Source: Brasilonema sp. UFV-L1
GTDB lineage: Bacteria; Cyanobacteriota; Cyanobacteriia; Cyanobacteriales; Nostocaceae
Length of the DNA: 64,000 nucleotides
Reading direction: 5' to 3'
NCBI RefSeq assembly: GCF_012912105.1
Contig: NZ_QMEA01000006.1
Coordinates: 1-64,000, forward strand
A program made the translations under genes and the position numbers. The notes beneath the pieces are model-generated. The model was not told the DNA's origin and did no database searches. It saw only the letters and a program-made list of their open reading frames with translations. Of the stretch, positions 35,232-43,699 are shown in pieces (the first letter of the stretch is position 1; each line of letters opens with the position of its first letter).

Positions 35232-35311
35232 GACTCCTTCACGGAGGCGGAGCGGCTCCGGCTCCGCTCCTGACTCCTTCACGGAGGCGGAGCGGCTCCG
35301 GCTCCGCTCCT
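35232..35311 (+). repeat. Two tandem 40-bp GC-rich repeat units
   Basis: The 40-bp unit beginning GACTCCTTCACGGAGGCGGA occurs twice without a gap (35232-35271 and 35272-35311) and appears identical in both. Thirty bases of each unit are the exact reverse complement of 29746-29775. The unit contains an internal palindrome around GAGCGGCTC. Confidence 0.88.
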
Positions 35312-35365
35312 GACTCCTTCACTGCTCACTGTTCACTGTTCATTGATGTTGACTTTCTCTCTATC

Positions 35366-35551
35366 AGGACTTACGCAAAATAATGAGAAAATAAACCGCA
35401 TTAGCGTTTGCGCAGCGCCCCCGAACGGGGCTAGCGTGTCCGATAGCGTTTGCGCAGCGCCCCTCTTGGGGCTAGCGTGGCGTTAGCCATAGGATATAGG
35501 ACGCAAAGAGCACGAAGTAAGAGTGTTTAAAAGAGTTTTTGCGTAAGTCCT
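35366..35551. mobile_element. MITE-like element with 15-bp terminal inverted repeats
   Basis: AGGACTTACGCAAAA (35366-35380) is perfectly complementary to TTTTGCGTAAGTCCT (35537-35551), giving a 186-bp element. Inside are two near-copies of a GC-rich hairpin unit (TAGCGTTTGCGCAGCGCCCC..., about 35402-35480), themselves small dispersed repeats. There is no coding capacity. The AGGACTTACGCA terminus is frequent in cyanobacterial intergenic DNA; a related, more degenerate copy lies at 53721-53823. Confidence 0.7.
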
Positions 35552-35553
35552 AT

Positions 35554-36825
35554 CTATTTTGAATATCTCTTTGAAGGCAACACGCGTATTATATACATTG
35601 TTATCAAACGGATTGGTCGGACTAAATAGTAAAAGAAAGAGAAAAAGTTAGGTAGTGGTAGAATCACTCGATCTGCTACTGTTGGCACAAGCAAATGCTC
35701 GTAACAATACCGGATTTTATGCCAAGGATGTTCTATCATCTTTAAATGAAAAAATGAACTTCTCACTTTCCAATTTTCTAGAGAAGATTCGGTTGTGTAG
35801 AAAAGCTGGGTATAAATCTGGGAAGAAAGAGACTTCAACAATGGACTCGCTTGTATTTGCTGCAATATACTCTTCGGAAGTTCTACTTCTAAAAGTTCAT
35901 GTGCTAGTAAAAGACCAAGCAAGAGGATTCGCGTCATATGCAATTTCGCTGCGCGTTCACATATTCTCTCCCAATTCATCTCACAAGATGTGCGGATGAC
36001 TTGAGCAATATCACAAACCCGGTTTAGCTGTAACCAACAGTCCTTAGCACCTTGAGAACAGAGAATCAGGATGAGATCCTCTAAGGCAAAATTAAGAACC
36101 ATTTTATTAGCAAAAGGCTTTAGCTGAGCATCTTTCCATATCCATTCAGTATCAAACAAAAAGGAAAATTGTTTTGGTAACATTCCGTGATGGACATCTA
36201 TTGTAATGCGATTGCACTCATCCACTAGATGCAATTCCCAGTGAGATTCCAGATAAGCCTTTTGTTGTTCTGCGTTGAGAGTATTAAGATAAATTGCTTC
36301 TTTCTCACTGCTGTTGGAGTATGGTTGATAACCTTGATCTGCTAGTAGTTCTTTTGTTTTCCAAAAATCTTGTTTAGAAACCAAAATATCCAAATCATAG
36401 AAATCTCGACGTGAGATATCACCATACGCTGAAATGGCAAGAATAGGACCTTTAAATGGAATAACAGGTATATTATTCGCTTCAAAAAGCTCCAAAAGCT
36501 TAAGCAGTTTACTTGTTAAGATAAAGTTGCGTTGAGTTCTTGCATACTGATTATATTGAAGCTGTTGTTGAAAAGTTGTCGGAACTGATTGTGGACATAT
36601 CTGACATAAACTCCAATGAAGGAGCGGTATCACACCATTTCTATATGCTGTTTGAATAAGGTATTCCCAGTCTATATTTTCTTGAACTAAGGCTTTGATA
36701 CGCTCAGTTGTCGAATGATTGAAGTGAGTGCGGGCACAACAAAGAAGTAGCTCTATTTCAAAGCGAGTTTTGATTTGCCGATTTTGAGTTTCGAGTTTGG
36801 ATAAAGTTTGCATAAGTGTGTTCAA
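35554..36825 (-). CDS. Nucleotidyltransferase-fold protein of the lasso peptide cluster
   Basis: A 423-residue protein of the NTP_transf_5 type. The active-site region reads PFKGPILAISAYGDISRRDFYDLDILV, with D-L-D at residues 144-146 as the likely metal ligands and Lys125 upstream. Family members accompany HPr-like kinases in paeninodin- and pseudomycoidin-type lasso clusters, where they are implicated in further modification of the phosphorylated C-terminus. It is the last gene of the operon, 14 bases after the ABC transporter gene, which supports a tailoring role here. The actual reaction is not predictable. Confidence 0.8.
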   Translation of the reverse strand: MNTLMQTLSKLETQNRQIKTRFEIELLLCCARTHFNHSTTERIKALVQENIDWEYLIQTAYRNGVIPLLHWSLCQICPQSVPTTFQQQLQYNQYARTQRNFILTSKLLKLLELFEANNIPVIPFKGPILAISAYGDISRRDFYDLDILVSKQDFWKTKELLADQGYQPYSNSSEKEAIYLNTLNAEQQKAYLESHWELHLVDECNRITIDVHHGMLPKQFSFLFDTEWIWKDAQLKPFANKMVLNFALEDLILILCSQGAKDCWLQLNRVCDIAQVIRTSCEMNWERICERAAKLHMTRILLLGLLLAHELLEVELPKSILQQIQASPLLKSLSSQIYTQLFYTTESSLENWKVRSSFFHLKMIEHPWHKIRYCYEHLLVPTVADRVILPLPNFFSFFYYLVRPIRLITMYIIRVLPSKRYSK

Positions 36826-36839
36826 TTCTATTTTCTGAC

Positions 36840-38678
36840 TTAAGCAAAGTTGCTGCCTACGGTAGCACTTGAATCAGTCTGCATTTGGGCTTTCCAAGAC
36901 TCAGCATAAAGACCATTTTGGACAAGTAATTCATCATGACTACCCGACTCGACAATCTGACCAGCACGCATGACGTGAATAATATCGGCTCGCATTGCTA
37001 GAGTGAAACGATGAGTAATAATAATAGCAGTCCGACCACGAGCTAATGAGCGAAAACGTTCCAACCAATCGTGTTCTGCCCAAGGATCCATAGCGCTCGT
37101 AGGTTCATCTAAAATAATGATTTGGGCGCGTCTAAAAAATGCTCGTGCTAATGCTAAACGCTGCCATTGACCACCACTTAAATCAGTTCCTGAAGGAAAT
37201 AACTTACCCAACATAGCGTTATAACCTAAAGGCAAGCGCTTAATCTTATCGTGAATACCTGATGCTTTAGCAGCTGCTTGAATTTCTGAATAATTTGATG
37301 CAGCTGATATGTCACCTAAAGCAATATTTTCTCCCGCCGTGGTGTAGTAGGGAATTGGTGATTGAAACAAAACAGTAATTAACCTGCGCAATGCCTTCAC
37401 CGAAAAGTTACGCACATCAATACCGTCGAGTTCAATGCTTCCTGATTCTGGATCATAAAAGCGGCATAAAAGCTTAATGAGTGTACTTTTGCCAGCACCA
37501 TTATCACCAACAATCGCCACGATTTTACCAGCAGGAAGTGTCAGGTTAAATTTACTTAACACTGGTTCTTTAGTACCAGGGTAGCGGAAGGTAACTTGCC
37601 GAAAACGAATTCCTTGCTTTGGTGTTGACGGTACGGGAACAGGATTTTGCGGATCTATAATTTTGGGTTGGATTTGTAAGAACTCAAATAAATTACCGAT
37701 AAATAAGCTGTTACGATAAATTTGCCCCAAGTTGTTTAATAGACCTTTAATAATGCTTTGTCCCTGATTGAATGCCTGGAAAAACAGAGCTAAATCTCCT
37801 AAAGTCAAAATTCCTAGCAACATTAACCGCCCCATCCAGGCTAACGCCCCGCCAGCAATAATCAGTGCGATGATAGTAGCAACAAAGCGACCTAAAGTTT
37901 GCAGTTTCAATAGATGGAATTGTTCGTGTCTGAGTCGCCGACGCAGATTATGGTAAGATGACTGGAAGTAATCAGCATAGTCAAACAATCGTACTTCTGC
38001 TGCTGTCGCACTGTTTGTCAGCAAACGATCATAGTACATTAACCATCGGCGATCAGTCGTTGTGCGCTGTGACCATTGATACTGGAGTTTATTAAAATAA
38101 GTCAAAACATAGAATGCTGGGAAAGCGCTGATGATCAGAATTATGGGTAGTGCAAAACCATAAGGAAGCAAAACCGCAGCCATCGCAAACAAAGTGACGG
38201 TATTTTGTAATAAGCTACCAGTATTTTCTAATAAAGCAAGCGATCGCCCACTTGCATTATCCCGCGCTCGGTCAAGTTTGTCGTTATACTCAGAGTATTC
38301 ATAAAAACCATAATCGACCGTCACTGACTGTTTTTGAATCAAACCAGTGACGTAATCGTGTACCATTTCTGCTTGAGCGGTGCGAATCCACTCAGCGACA
38401 CTACTCAAAACTTCCCCCACTAGCATGATGCCTGCCATCAACCCTACTGGTACGAGTATCTTCTGAATGTTTGCTGCAGAAACCCCTGATCCAGTCACTG
38501 CAACCAAAGCATTCACCACCTCTGGCGTCAGGGAAATAGAAGCTGCAGGAAGCAATCCTTGAACCAGCAGCAAAACCATCCAAGCCACAGTCCAATAGCG
38601 AGACGCAGCCCACACCAAGTTAAAAGTTTTTACTAAATGGGAGAATATAGTGTTTGCGCTACGGAGTTTGCTAATCAA
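36840..38678 (-). CDS. ABC transporter (lasso peptide exporter, D protein)
   Basis: A 612-residue fused transporter: a six-helix membrane domain (about 25-320) and an ATPase domain with Walker A GDNGAGKST (about 395), the signature LSGGQWQRLALARA (about 505) and Walker B IIILDEPTSAMDPWAE (about 525). There is no N-terminal C39 peptidase domain, as expected when the leader is removed by a separate B2 protease. In lasso clusters this protein exports the mature peptide and confers immunity. It stands between the kinase and nucleotidyltransferase genes on the same strand. Confidence 0.85.
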   Translation of the reverse strand: MISKLRSANTIFSHLVKTFNLVWAASRYWTVAWMVLLLVQGLLPAASISLTPEVVNALVAVTGSGVSAANIQKILVPVGLMAGIMLVGEVLSSVAEWIRTAQAEMVHDYVTGLIQKQSVTVDYGFYEYSEYNDKLDRARDNASGRSLALLENTGSLLQNTVTLFAMAAVLLPYGFALPIILIISAFPAFYVLTYFNKLQYQWSQRTTTDRRWLMYYDRLLTNSATAAEVRLFDYADYFQSSYHNLRRRLRHEQFHLLKLQTLGRFVATIIALIIAGGALAWMGRLMLLGILTLGDLALFFQAFNQGQSIIKGLLNNLGQIYRNSLFIGNLFEFLQIQPKIIDPQNPVPVPSTPKQGIRFRQVTFRYPGTKEPVLSKFNLTLPAGKIVAIVGDNGAGKSTLIKLLCRFYDPESGSIELDGIDVRNFSVKALRRLITVLFQSPIPYYTTAGENIALGDISAASNYSEIQAAAKASGIHDKIKRLPLGYNAMLGKLFPSGTDLSGGQWQRLALARAFFRRAQIIILDEPTSAMDPWAEHDWLERFRSLARGRTAIIITHRFTLAMRADIIHVMRAGQIVESGSHDELLVQNGLYAESWKAQMQTDSSATVGSNFA

Positions 38679-38784
38679 GATATTAAAACCTTATGAATTC
38701 AAGAAGAATAAATTAACTTAAAGTTTATTTAGTAGCTAACAAAGAATGAGATTTATACGAAGTTGCAGTCAAACATGGTACTAC

Positions 38785-38850
38785 GTCATTGCGACTGGAA
38801 CGCAGCGTAGCGGTTCCTCTTAGGAACTAGTGGAAGGAAGCAATCTCATC
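38785..38850. repeat. Small dispersed repeat
   Basis: The stretch GTCATTGCGACTGGAACGCAG...GAAGCAATCT, containing a GGTTCC/GGAACT mini-hairpin, resembles the very common cyanobacterial repeat of the type GTCATTGCGAGC...GAAGCAATC. It lies in the 228-base gap between the exporter and kinase genes. Confidence 0.5.
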
Positions 38851-38906
38851 AACTCTGAACTACTACAACAGAAAGCAAATTGGTATTAGGAGCGAGTGTT
38901 ATTGTG

Positions 38907-39776
38907 CTAGCAAAATTCTGCCAAGTCATCCTCAATTAGCTTCACAAGCTCAGGTAAATCTCCTAGAGAAGGTTTGCGCGTAAAGCGACAAAAGCTAACA
39001 TTTTTAACAAGTTCAGTACAAAGATGTAAATGATCTGCGATAAATGCCTGTTCGGTGATTGAGCTAATGGCGCGAGTATGACGCACTAGTTCAATGAAGG
39101 CTTCTTGGGATTTCATTCTGGTAATTTTGTGTTCGCTTCCCTTGTCCAATACATAAATTTGTTGTAATGGAAGAGGAGTTTGTTGGAAACCACGAGAAAG
39201 TTTGTAGGCGACTTTGAATGAGTTTTGAGAAACAGGCAATAAGCTTTTAGTATCTTGTCCTAAAGAAGTTGCTGCTTCCGGCCAAAGTTTAAACTGAGGA
39301 TAGCTGGGAAAAACAACAGCTTCGCCTGTTCTAATTTGGATGGGTAGTACATCATCTGTTAAAACAGCATAGCCCTGAGTATGAAAAGCAGTTGCTAAAG
39401 TAGACTTTCCCCAACCGGAACCACCCATAAACGCCACACCTTTATTATTAATATCAATACAACTAGCATGTAGAACTAAAAGCCCCCTTTGTCGCAGCAG
39501 TACACATAATACAGGTCCTAAAAGGACACTGCGAAGAAGAGCCTCGTCCACACCCGCGATAGGATTAATAATAATTTCTCGTCCTTGGTAAATCAAAAAC
39601 TCACCGACTTCCGGTATTTCTCCCACAAAATTTTGACCACTATTGTGTTGTATTGCAGTTGCACTATCTACTTTGCCAAACCGGACAATTGCATCTGCCT
39701 CACCCTCAGTTTCCATCAATTCTGGAAGTTGCAATTCGGAAGCAATGCACAAGTTGTAGGCTTTATAAGATTTCAT
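38907..39776 (-). CDS. HPr-kinase-like lasso peptide kinase
   Basis: A 289-residue protein whose C-terminal two thirds resemble the HPr kinase/phosphorylase catalytic domain: P-loop GGSGWGKST (118-126), His103 in LHASCI and the acidic pair Asp141-Asp142 in VLTDDVLPI. Kinases of this type in lasso clusters (the PadeK/ThcoK group) phosphorylate the hydroxyl of the C-terminal Ser of the precursor. The precursor encoded just upstream ends in Ser, which matches. It is transcribed after the precursor gene, with a 454-base gap. Confidence 0.85.
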   Translation of the reverse strand: MKSYKAYNLCIASELQLPELMETEGEADAIVRFGKVDSATAIQHNSGQNFVGEIPEVGEFLIYQGREIIINPIAGVDEALLRSVLLGPVLCVLLRQRGLLVLHASCIDINNKGVAFMGGSGWGKSTLATAFHTQGYAVLTDDVLPIQIRTGEAVVFPSYPQFKLWPEAATSLGQDTKSLLPVSQNSFKVAYKLSRGFQQTPLPLQQIYVLDKGSEHKITRMKSQEAFIELVRHTRAISSITEQAFIADHLHLCTELVKNVSFCRFTRKPSLGDLPELVKLIEDDLAEFC

Positions 39777-40230
39777 GTCCTAACTTTACCTAGTGCAATA
39801 AGAACAGAGATTTAACAAGCTGAGACACATTGAACTTTTCAAGCTAAAAATCTCACAGCTAAACTTTCAGGCTTCAAAAAGCCTAATTTAGAAAATGCGC
39901 GATCGCTTAGGCATTTGCCTGGTTTGTGGTCCCCCCTTATCAGTTCACTACATTTTTTGCTCTAATAGCGTAAAAAATTGTAGGTAGGATTAAATTGTAT
40001 TTCAAGCCAATAAAGACTTATTGACTTTTGTAAATTTAGCCAACCTACAACATTCTCTTTCTTTTTTGCCTAATAAATGCAGTTTTTTGGAGATTTCCTG
40101 CATGATTAAAATGGATTTTTTACAGAAAATAACCAGATATTTGGTATTATCTGTGTTTCCACTTTATGAAATAGTTGACATAGCTTGAAATCAAATATTT
40201 TGCTAGTCAAACTATTTTTGTCAAGGCAAT
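39777..40230. other. 454-base gap between precursor and kinase genes
   Basis: AT-rich DNA with an imperfect inverted repeat (TTGTAGGTAGG near 39979 against CCAACCTACAA near 40039), a short AGGCTT/AAGCCT hairpin (39869-39882) and a HIP1 octamer near 39899. Such a gap after a RiPP precursor gene often contains a processing or attenuation structure that lowers downstream expression, but neither hairpin is a convincing terminator. A 33-codon frame (40102-40001, - strand) lacks lasso leader motifs. Confidence 0.45.
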
Positions 40231-40407
40231 TTATGAACAATCAGGGTTTTTACAGTTTATATCTCTTGACCCAAGGTCATTATTGTCAGACACAACACCA
40301 CCGTTGAAAAACGCAAAATCTTTCCTTGAGTCACCACCAAGAACTTGTGTAATCTTAGCAACGTTACCGTGAACAGTGAGTTTGGGAGTGCTGTATGTAG
40401 CTTTCAT
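40231..40407 (-). CDS. Lasso peptide precursor (A)
   Basis: A 58-residue peptide, too short for most gene callers. AGAGGAAA lies nine bases before the ATG. The leader opens MKATYSTPKLTVHG and carries the complete lasso signature Y-x2-P-x-L-x3-G-x5-T: Tyr5, Pro8, Leu10, Gly14, Thr20. In characterised precursors that Thr is at position -2, so cleavage is predicted after Gln21. The core would then start VLGGDSRKD, with Asp30 at core position 9, allowing a Val1-Asp9 macrolactam. The predicted core is 37 residues, unusually long, with two Cys (52, 57) and a terminal Ser58. An alternative core starting at Gly36 or Gly37, with Asp44 as acceptor, fits ring size but not the Thr rule. Confidence 0.88.
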   Translation of the reverse strand: MKATYSTPKLTVHGNVAKITQVLGGDSRKDFAFFNGGVVSDNNDLGSRDINCKNPDCS

Positions 40408-40548
40408 GATATGTTTCCTCTTTTGAGTGTGAAGTTGATGTAGTACTTGTTAAAGGTAGTGCTCCCTACTTGGACTTACAGTGTGACTTAGTTTGGTAGT
40501 CATCAAGACCACAATCTTTCAATTCACAACCAGCCAAGACTGCTGGAC

Positions 40549-42570
40549 TTACGGTGTTACTTGCTTGTATTCGAGCCACAAAGCTAAAATAACTGCCTGC
40601 CAAATTACTGTCATATCGTCCTCTCTGACTTCGTTTTCTGCTGATATCATTCGCTGATAAATTGCTTGCAGAAAATCTGAATTAATGTACTTTTCTAGGT
40701 ATTTGATTTGATGGGACATGACTTCATCCAGAAGTTGGCGATCGCGCCTTAACAACCCATCGTTGAAGTTGGCTGTTAAATCTGCTTTTCCCCCGCGCCA
40801 TTGGACTTTTTCCGGTAGAATTCCTTCCAAAGCACGACGCATCACCATCCGTCCCCATCCTTGGTAAAGTTTTTGCTCACAGGGTAGTGCTAAACAAAAC
40901 TCAATCAGGCGCTTATCCATGAATGGATGACGAACTTCCAAGGAAAACATCGCTGCATATTGATCTATCTGTTCTAAGGTATAGGGCAATATACCTTGGG
41001 TAAGACCGCGCCAATGATATTCTCTAACGGTGAGAGGTTCTTCGCTCAATGCATCCAACTTCTGAATTCGCTCATCCAAATCAATACGTTCTGCAAAGTT
41101 ACGCTTGACAAGAGGAGTCTGGGAAACAAAGGAATTGGCAAATTTTGTCTGTTTGTGCTGCCACAGTTGGCGCACTTGTTCCACAAAAGGTTTAATTGCG
41201 TGATTTCGTATCAACAGTTGGCGCGAAACACCAAAATGTTTGTGGATAAGCCGTACTCCTTGAAAGAACGCTATCCAGCGGAAGTTCTTTGCCAAATCCT
41301 TAAGGTGTGGCAGTCCATAATTGCGAAATACAGCGTAAGGTGAGAGATTAAAGTGTGGTGAAAATGCTTTAATTTCTTGTATGCATGTCTTCCAATTTCC
41401 TTGACGTGCTAATTCAGTAAGCCTAGTTGCACCGTGGCAAACTGTGGTGTCCCCATCAAAACCATCTAGGGAAATCCGCAGTCCTAGCTTCTTAAGTGTA
41501 CGATTCAAGTTCCAATGATAAAAATGACTTGGACCAAGAAGAGCTTCATCTTCGTACTGAAAAATATAGTCTAGGTTAGATAATGGACCAAAGTCTTCAC
41601 CCTGGATGTAGTGGGGAATAAATCCACCTTGTTCAAGCACCGCATTGATGAAAGGGCGCTCGTCACACTCAGTAATTGTATCAAAAATAGTGGATATTGT
41701 GTGTAGCGAAGTTTTCTTTTTTTTAGTAAGTAAATCCCGCGCTACACAGGTCACAGCCGAAGAATCTAATCCACCGCTCAACTGGCTGACAATGGGGAAA
41801 GCGCTACGCAGGCGGCAACGTACTGCCTCGGTAAAAATTCGGCGAAATTCCTCTGCATATGCCTCGTCAGAATCCATCTTAATCTCACGATGGCGATCAA
41901 GTTCCCAGTAAGACCACATCTTCATTCCTGACTGAGTGACAATCATACTGTGAGCAGGTGGAAGCCGCAGAATATCTTGGTAAGTCGTGATGGCTTTATC
42001 TTCCATCATCAATGCCAAGTAGTCAGCAATTCTCACCTCATTAAGTCGGCGTGGTACTTGCGGTAAACAAAAAAGAGCTTTCATTTCCGAGGCAAACACA
42101 AAGCCTTTATCAAGTTGGTGGTAGTAATACAAAGGCTTGACCCCAAAATGATCTCTAGCGCAGAAAATAGACTGTTGTCGCTTATCCCAAATAGCAAATG
42201 CAAAATCACCCAAAAGATTCTCTGGACATTGCTCGCCCCATTTTTCATAGGCAGCTAATATCAACTGACTATCCGTAATTTTTTCAGCGGGAGAGTTTTC
42301 AAACTGTAACTTATTTATAAGTTCATCCCGGTTATCTATGCGAGCATCAGACGTGATGACTAAATTGCCAGTCTGATTAATGAAAGGTAACTTTTCTAGC
42401 AAAGATTCAGGAGTCGTCCATAGCATTCGATGCCCTAAACCGACAGATCCTTCAACCCAGATGTCTGCACCATCAGGTCCTCGGTGCTTGAGAATCTCGA
42501 CCATCTGCCCTAAATCTTGCCGATCTACAGGGCGTTCGTCTAAATAGTAAACACCCATAATGCCGCTCAT
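40549..42570 (-). CDS. Lasso peptide macrolactam synthetase (C, asparagine-synthetase-like)
   Basis: A 673-residue AsnB homologue. In lasso biosynthesis this enzyme adenylates the acceptor Asp/Glu side chain and lets the core N-terminus attack it, closing the ring. The ATP-pyrophosphatase motif SGGLDSS is at 265-271. The N-terminal glutaminase-like domain is present (RGPDGAD near 30-36) but starts MSGI, so the Cys2 nucleophile of true AsnB is replaced by Ser and glutamine hydrolysis is not expected, consistent with cyclase rather than amide-synthase function. Its start overlaps the B2 stop by four bases (ATGA), so the two are translationally coupled. The precursor gene follows 141 bases downstream. 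Confidence 0.92.
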   Translation of the reverse strand: MSGIMGVYYLDERPVDRQDLGQMVEILKHRGPDGADIWVEGSVGLGHRMLWTTPESLLEKLPFINQTGNLVITSDARIDNRDELINKLQFENSPAEKITDSQLILAAYEKWGEQCPENLLGDFAFAIWDKRQQSIFCARDHFGVKPLYYYHQLDKGFVFASEMKALFCLPQVPRRLNEVRIADYLALMMEDKAITTYQDILRLPPAHSMIVTQSGMKMWSYWELDRHREIKMDSDEAYAEEFRRIFTEAVRCRLRSAFPIVSQLSGGLDSSAVTCVARDLLTKKKKTSLHTISTIFDTITECDERPFINAVLEQGGFIPHYIQGEDFGPLSNLDYIFQYEDEALLGPSHFYHWNLNRTLKKLGLRISLDGFDGDTTVCHGATRLTELARQGNWKTCIQEIKAFSPHFNLSPYAVFRNYGLPHLKDLAKNFRWIAFFQGVRLIHKHFGVSRQLLIRNHAIKPFVEQVRQLWQHKQTKFANSFVSQTPLVKRNFAERIDLDERIQKLDALSEEPLTVREYHWRGLTQGILPYTLEQIDQYAAMFSLEVRHPFMDKRLIEFCLALPCEQKLYQGWGRMVMRRALEGILPEKVQWRGGKADLTANFNDGLLRRDRQLLDEVMSHQIKYLEKYINSDFLQAIYQRMISAENEVREDDMTVIWQAVILALWLEYKQVTP

Positions 42571-43022
42571 AATTTCACTCCTTCGAGAGATGGCAGTGGA
42601 ATAAAGCGTGAGAGTTCGGGGAGATTGCCGATCGCAACCCGTCCTTGATACTCAATCCAAGCGTGAGCCTCTAATTGTCCTCCCTTTTCTTTGGCAACAC
42701 CGATGCGTAGTTCACAGGAGTAACCATAGCGATTCATCAGGAATTGAGTTGTCAAGGCGCGAGCCAGACACTTTGCTCCACCAGGCATGTAACGTGTTCC
42801 TACGTTAACAGCCCAAACAATCTTGCCCACAGAAATTTGACTTCCATGAGTCTCAAATGGGAAACGAACATTTTGCTTATCTATCTTTTGCAAGAGCTTT
42901 AGTAAATTCCGAAAGGTCAGAAAAAATAGCCCTAACCTCATTGCTCCCAGCAAGATAAGAGTAATTGCTAAAAGATGGCGATCGCTCCCAGAAAGTTTAA
43001 GAAACTTACGCAACTGTTTCAT
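42567..43022 (-). CDS. Lasso peptide leader protease (B2, transglutaminase-like)
   Basis: A 151-residue protein of the lasso B2 family, which cleaves the leader with a Cys-His-Asp triad. Visible are the nucleophile region GGAKCLARAL with Cys85 and EAHAWIEY with His120; the third residue is probably near 133. The N-terminal 45 residues are basic and hydrophobic, as in other B2 proteins. Its start overlaps the end of the B1 gene by 17 bases and its stop overlaps the C gene by four, so B1, B2 and C form one tightly coupled operon. Confidence 0.92.
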   Translation of the reverse strand: MKQLRKFLKLSGSDRHLLAITLILLGAMRLGLFFLTFRNLLKLLQKIDKQNVRFPFETHGSQISVGKIVWAVNVGTRYMPGGAKCLARALTTQFLMNRYGYSCELRIGVAKEKGGQLEAHAWIEYQGRVAIGNLPELSRFIPLPSLEGVKL

Positions 43023-43320
43023 TCTTAACTTTAATGAGCTCTACAGCTTTTAACTCTTTCAGCAGCGCCAAAATATCTCCAACGCAAACTTCGCTTTCCA
43101 CTTCATATTCTTCCAGAAGTTTCTGCTTAATCTCTTTGACTGTCTTGGGTTGCTGAATGAAATTCCAAATCTTTGCTCCTACTTCATTTAGCCCGTGGTA
43201 GACTCCCGATTTCAGATTCAGAATGACTGCTTCCCCACCAAGATCAGAAGATATTTGCTCTACAGTAGCTACTACTATCGACGACTCTGAGATTTCGCAC
43301 TTCAATGATTTTGAGGTCAT
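43006..43320 (-). CDS. PqqD-like leader-binding protein (B1)
   Basis: A 104-residue protein with the PqqD/RRE fold signature: LNLKSGVYHGLNEVGAKIWNF followed by a helical segment with the pattern TVKEIKQKLLEEYEV. In lasso systems with split B proteins, B1 binds the leader through its Tyr-Pro-Leu-Gly motif and presents the precursor to B2 and C. It is the first gene of the operon, so the cluster promoter should lie upstream of 43320. Confidence 0.88.
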   Translation of the reverse strand: MTSKSLKCEISESSIVVATVEQISSDLGGEAVILNLKSGVYHGLNEVGAKIWNFIQQPKTVKEIKQKLLEEYEVESEVCVGDILALLKELKAVELIKVKNETVA

Positions 43321-43699
43321 TATTCGGAAATTTCCTAATTGGTACTCAAGTTTTCTTCATTTTTATTTGTATAAATAATTTGGTAAATGCAATGAATCAA
43401 TGCGTATATACACTGAATACTGATCCAAACCTACATTAGTTCTAAAAACTTTGCAAGACCCCCTTGGGTTAATTCACACATTTGCTCATTCAAAGTGTGC
43501 CTCATAACTCAGTACGCTTAGTGATAAACTTTTTTCTCTCCCTCTGCAACCTAAGCGCTTCTCTAGCGTGCCTTAACGCTATTGCCCTATGACTGCGGCA
43601 TAAATTGGGCGAACGCGAGTGCGTCTGGTGGAGGAGATTTGCTTCTGTAGTGCCTAAGTCCTGCGGAGGGTTGCGCCAACGCATTCACGGCATCTGCGC
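43321..43699. other. Intergenic region upstream of the lasso operon
   Basis: The part next to the B1 gene (43321-43450) is AT-rich and likely holds the lasso promoter reading leftward. The part from about 43560 to 43700 is GC-rich and composed of small dispersed repeat fragments that merge into the tnpB relic. No gene is recognisable. Confidence 0.45.

Larger units (their letters stand above)
35150..35553. other. 404-base intergenic region made almost entirely of repeats
   Basis: From left to right it holds heptad-like CAGTTATC copies, an inverted partner of the 29.9-kb AT-rich repeat (35173-35212), two tandem 40-bp GC-rich units (35232-35311), a few TGTTCAC heptads, and a MITE-like element (35366-35551). 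It separates the + strand polysaccharide locus from the convergent - strand lasso cluster. No simple terminator is visible, but the hairpins here could serve. Confidence 0.7.

Noticed and set aside
40440-40595. Small Cys-containing frame between the lasso C and A genes (- strand, with CELKDCGLDDYQ), considered as a second precursor
   Set aside because: It has no ATG, no ribosome-binding site and no lasso leader motif, and it overlaps the end of the C gene in another frame.
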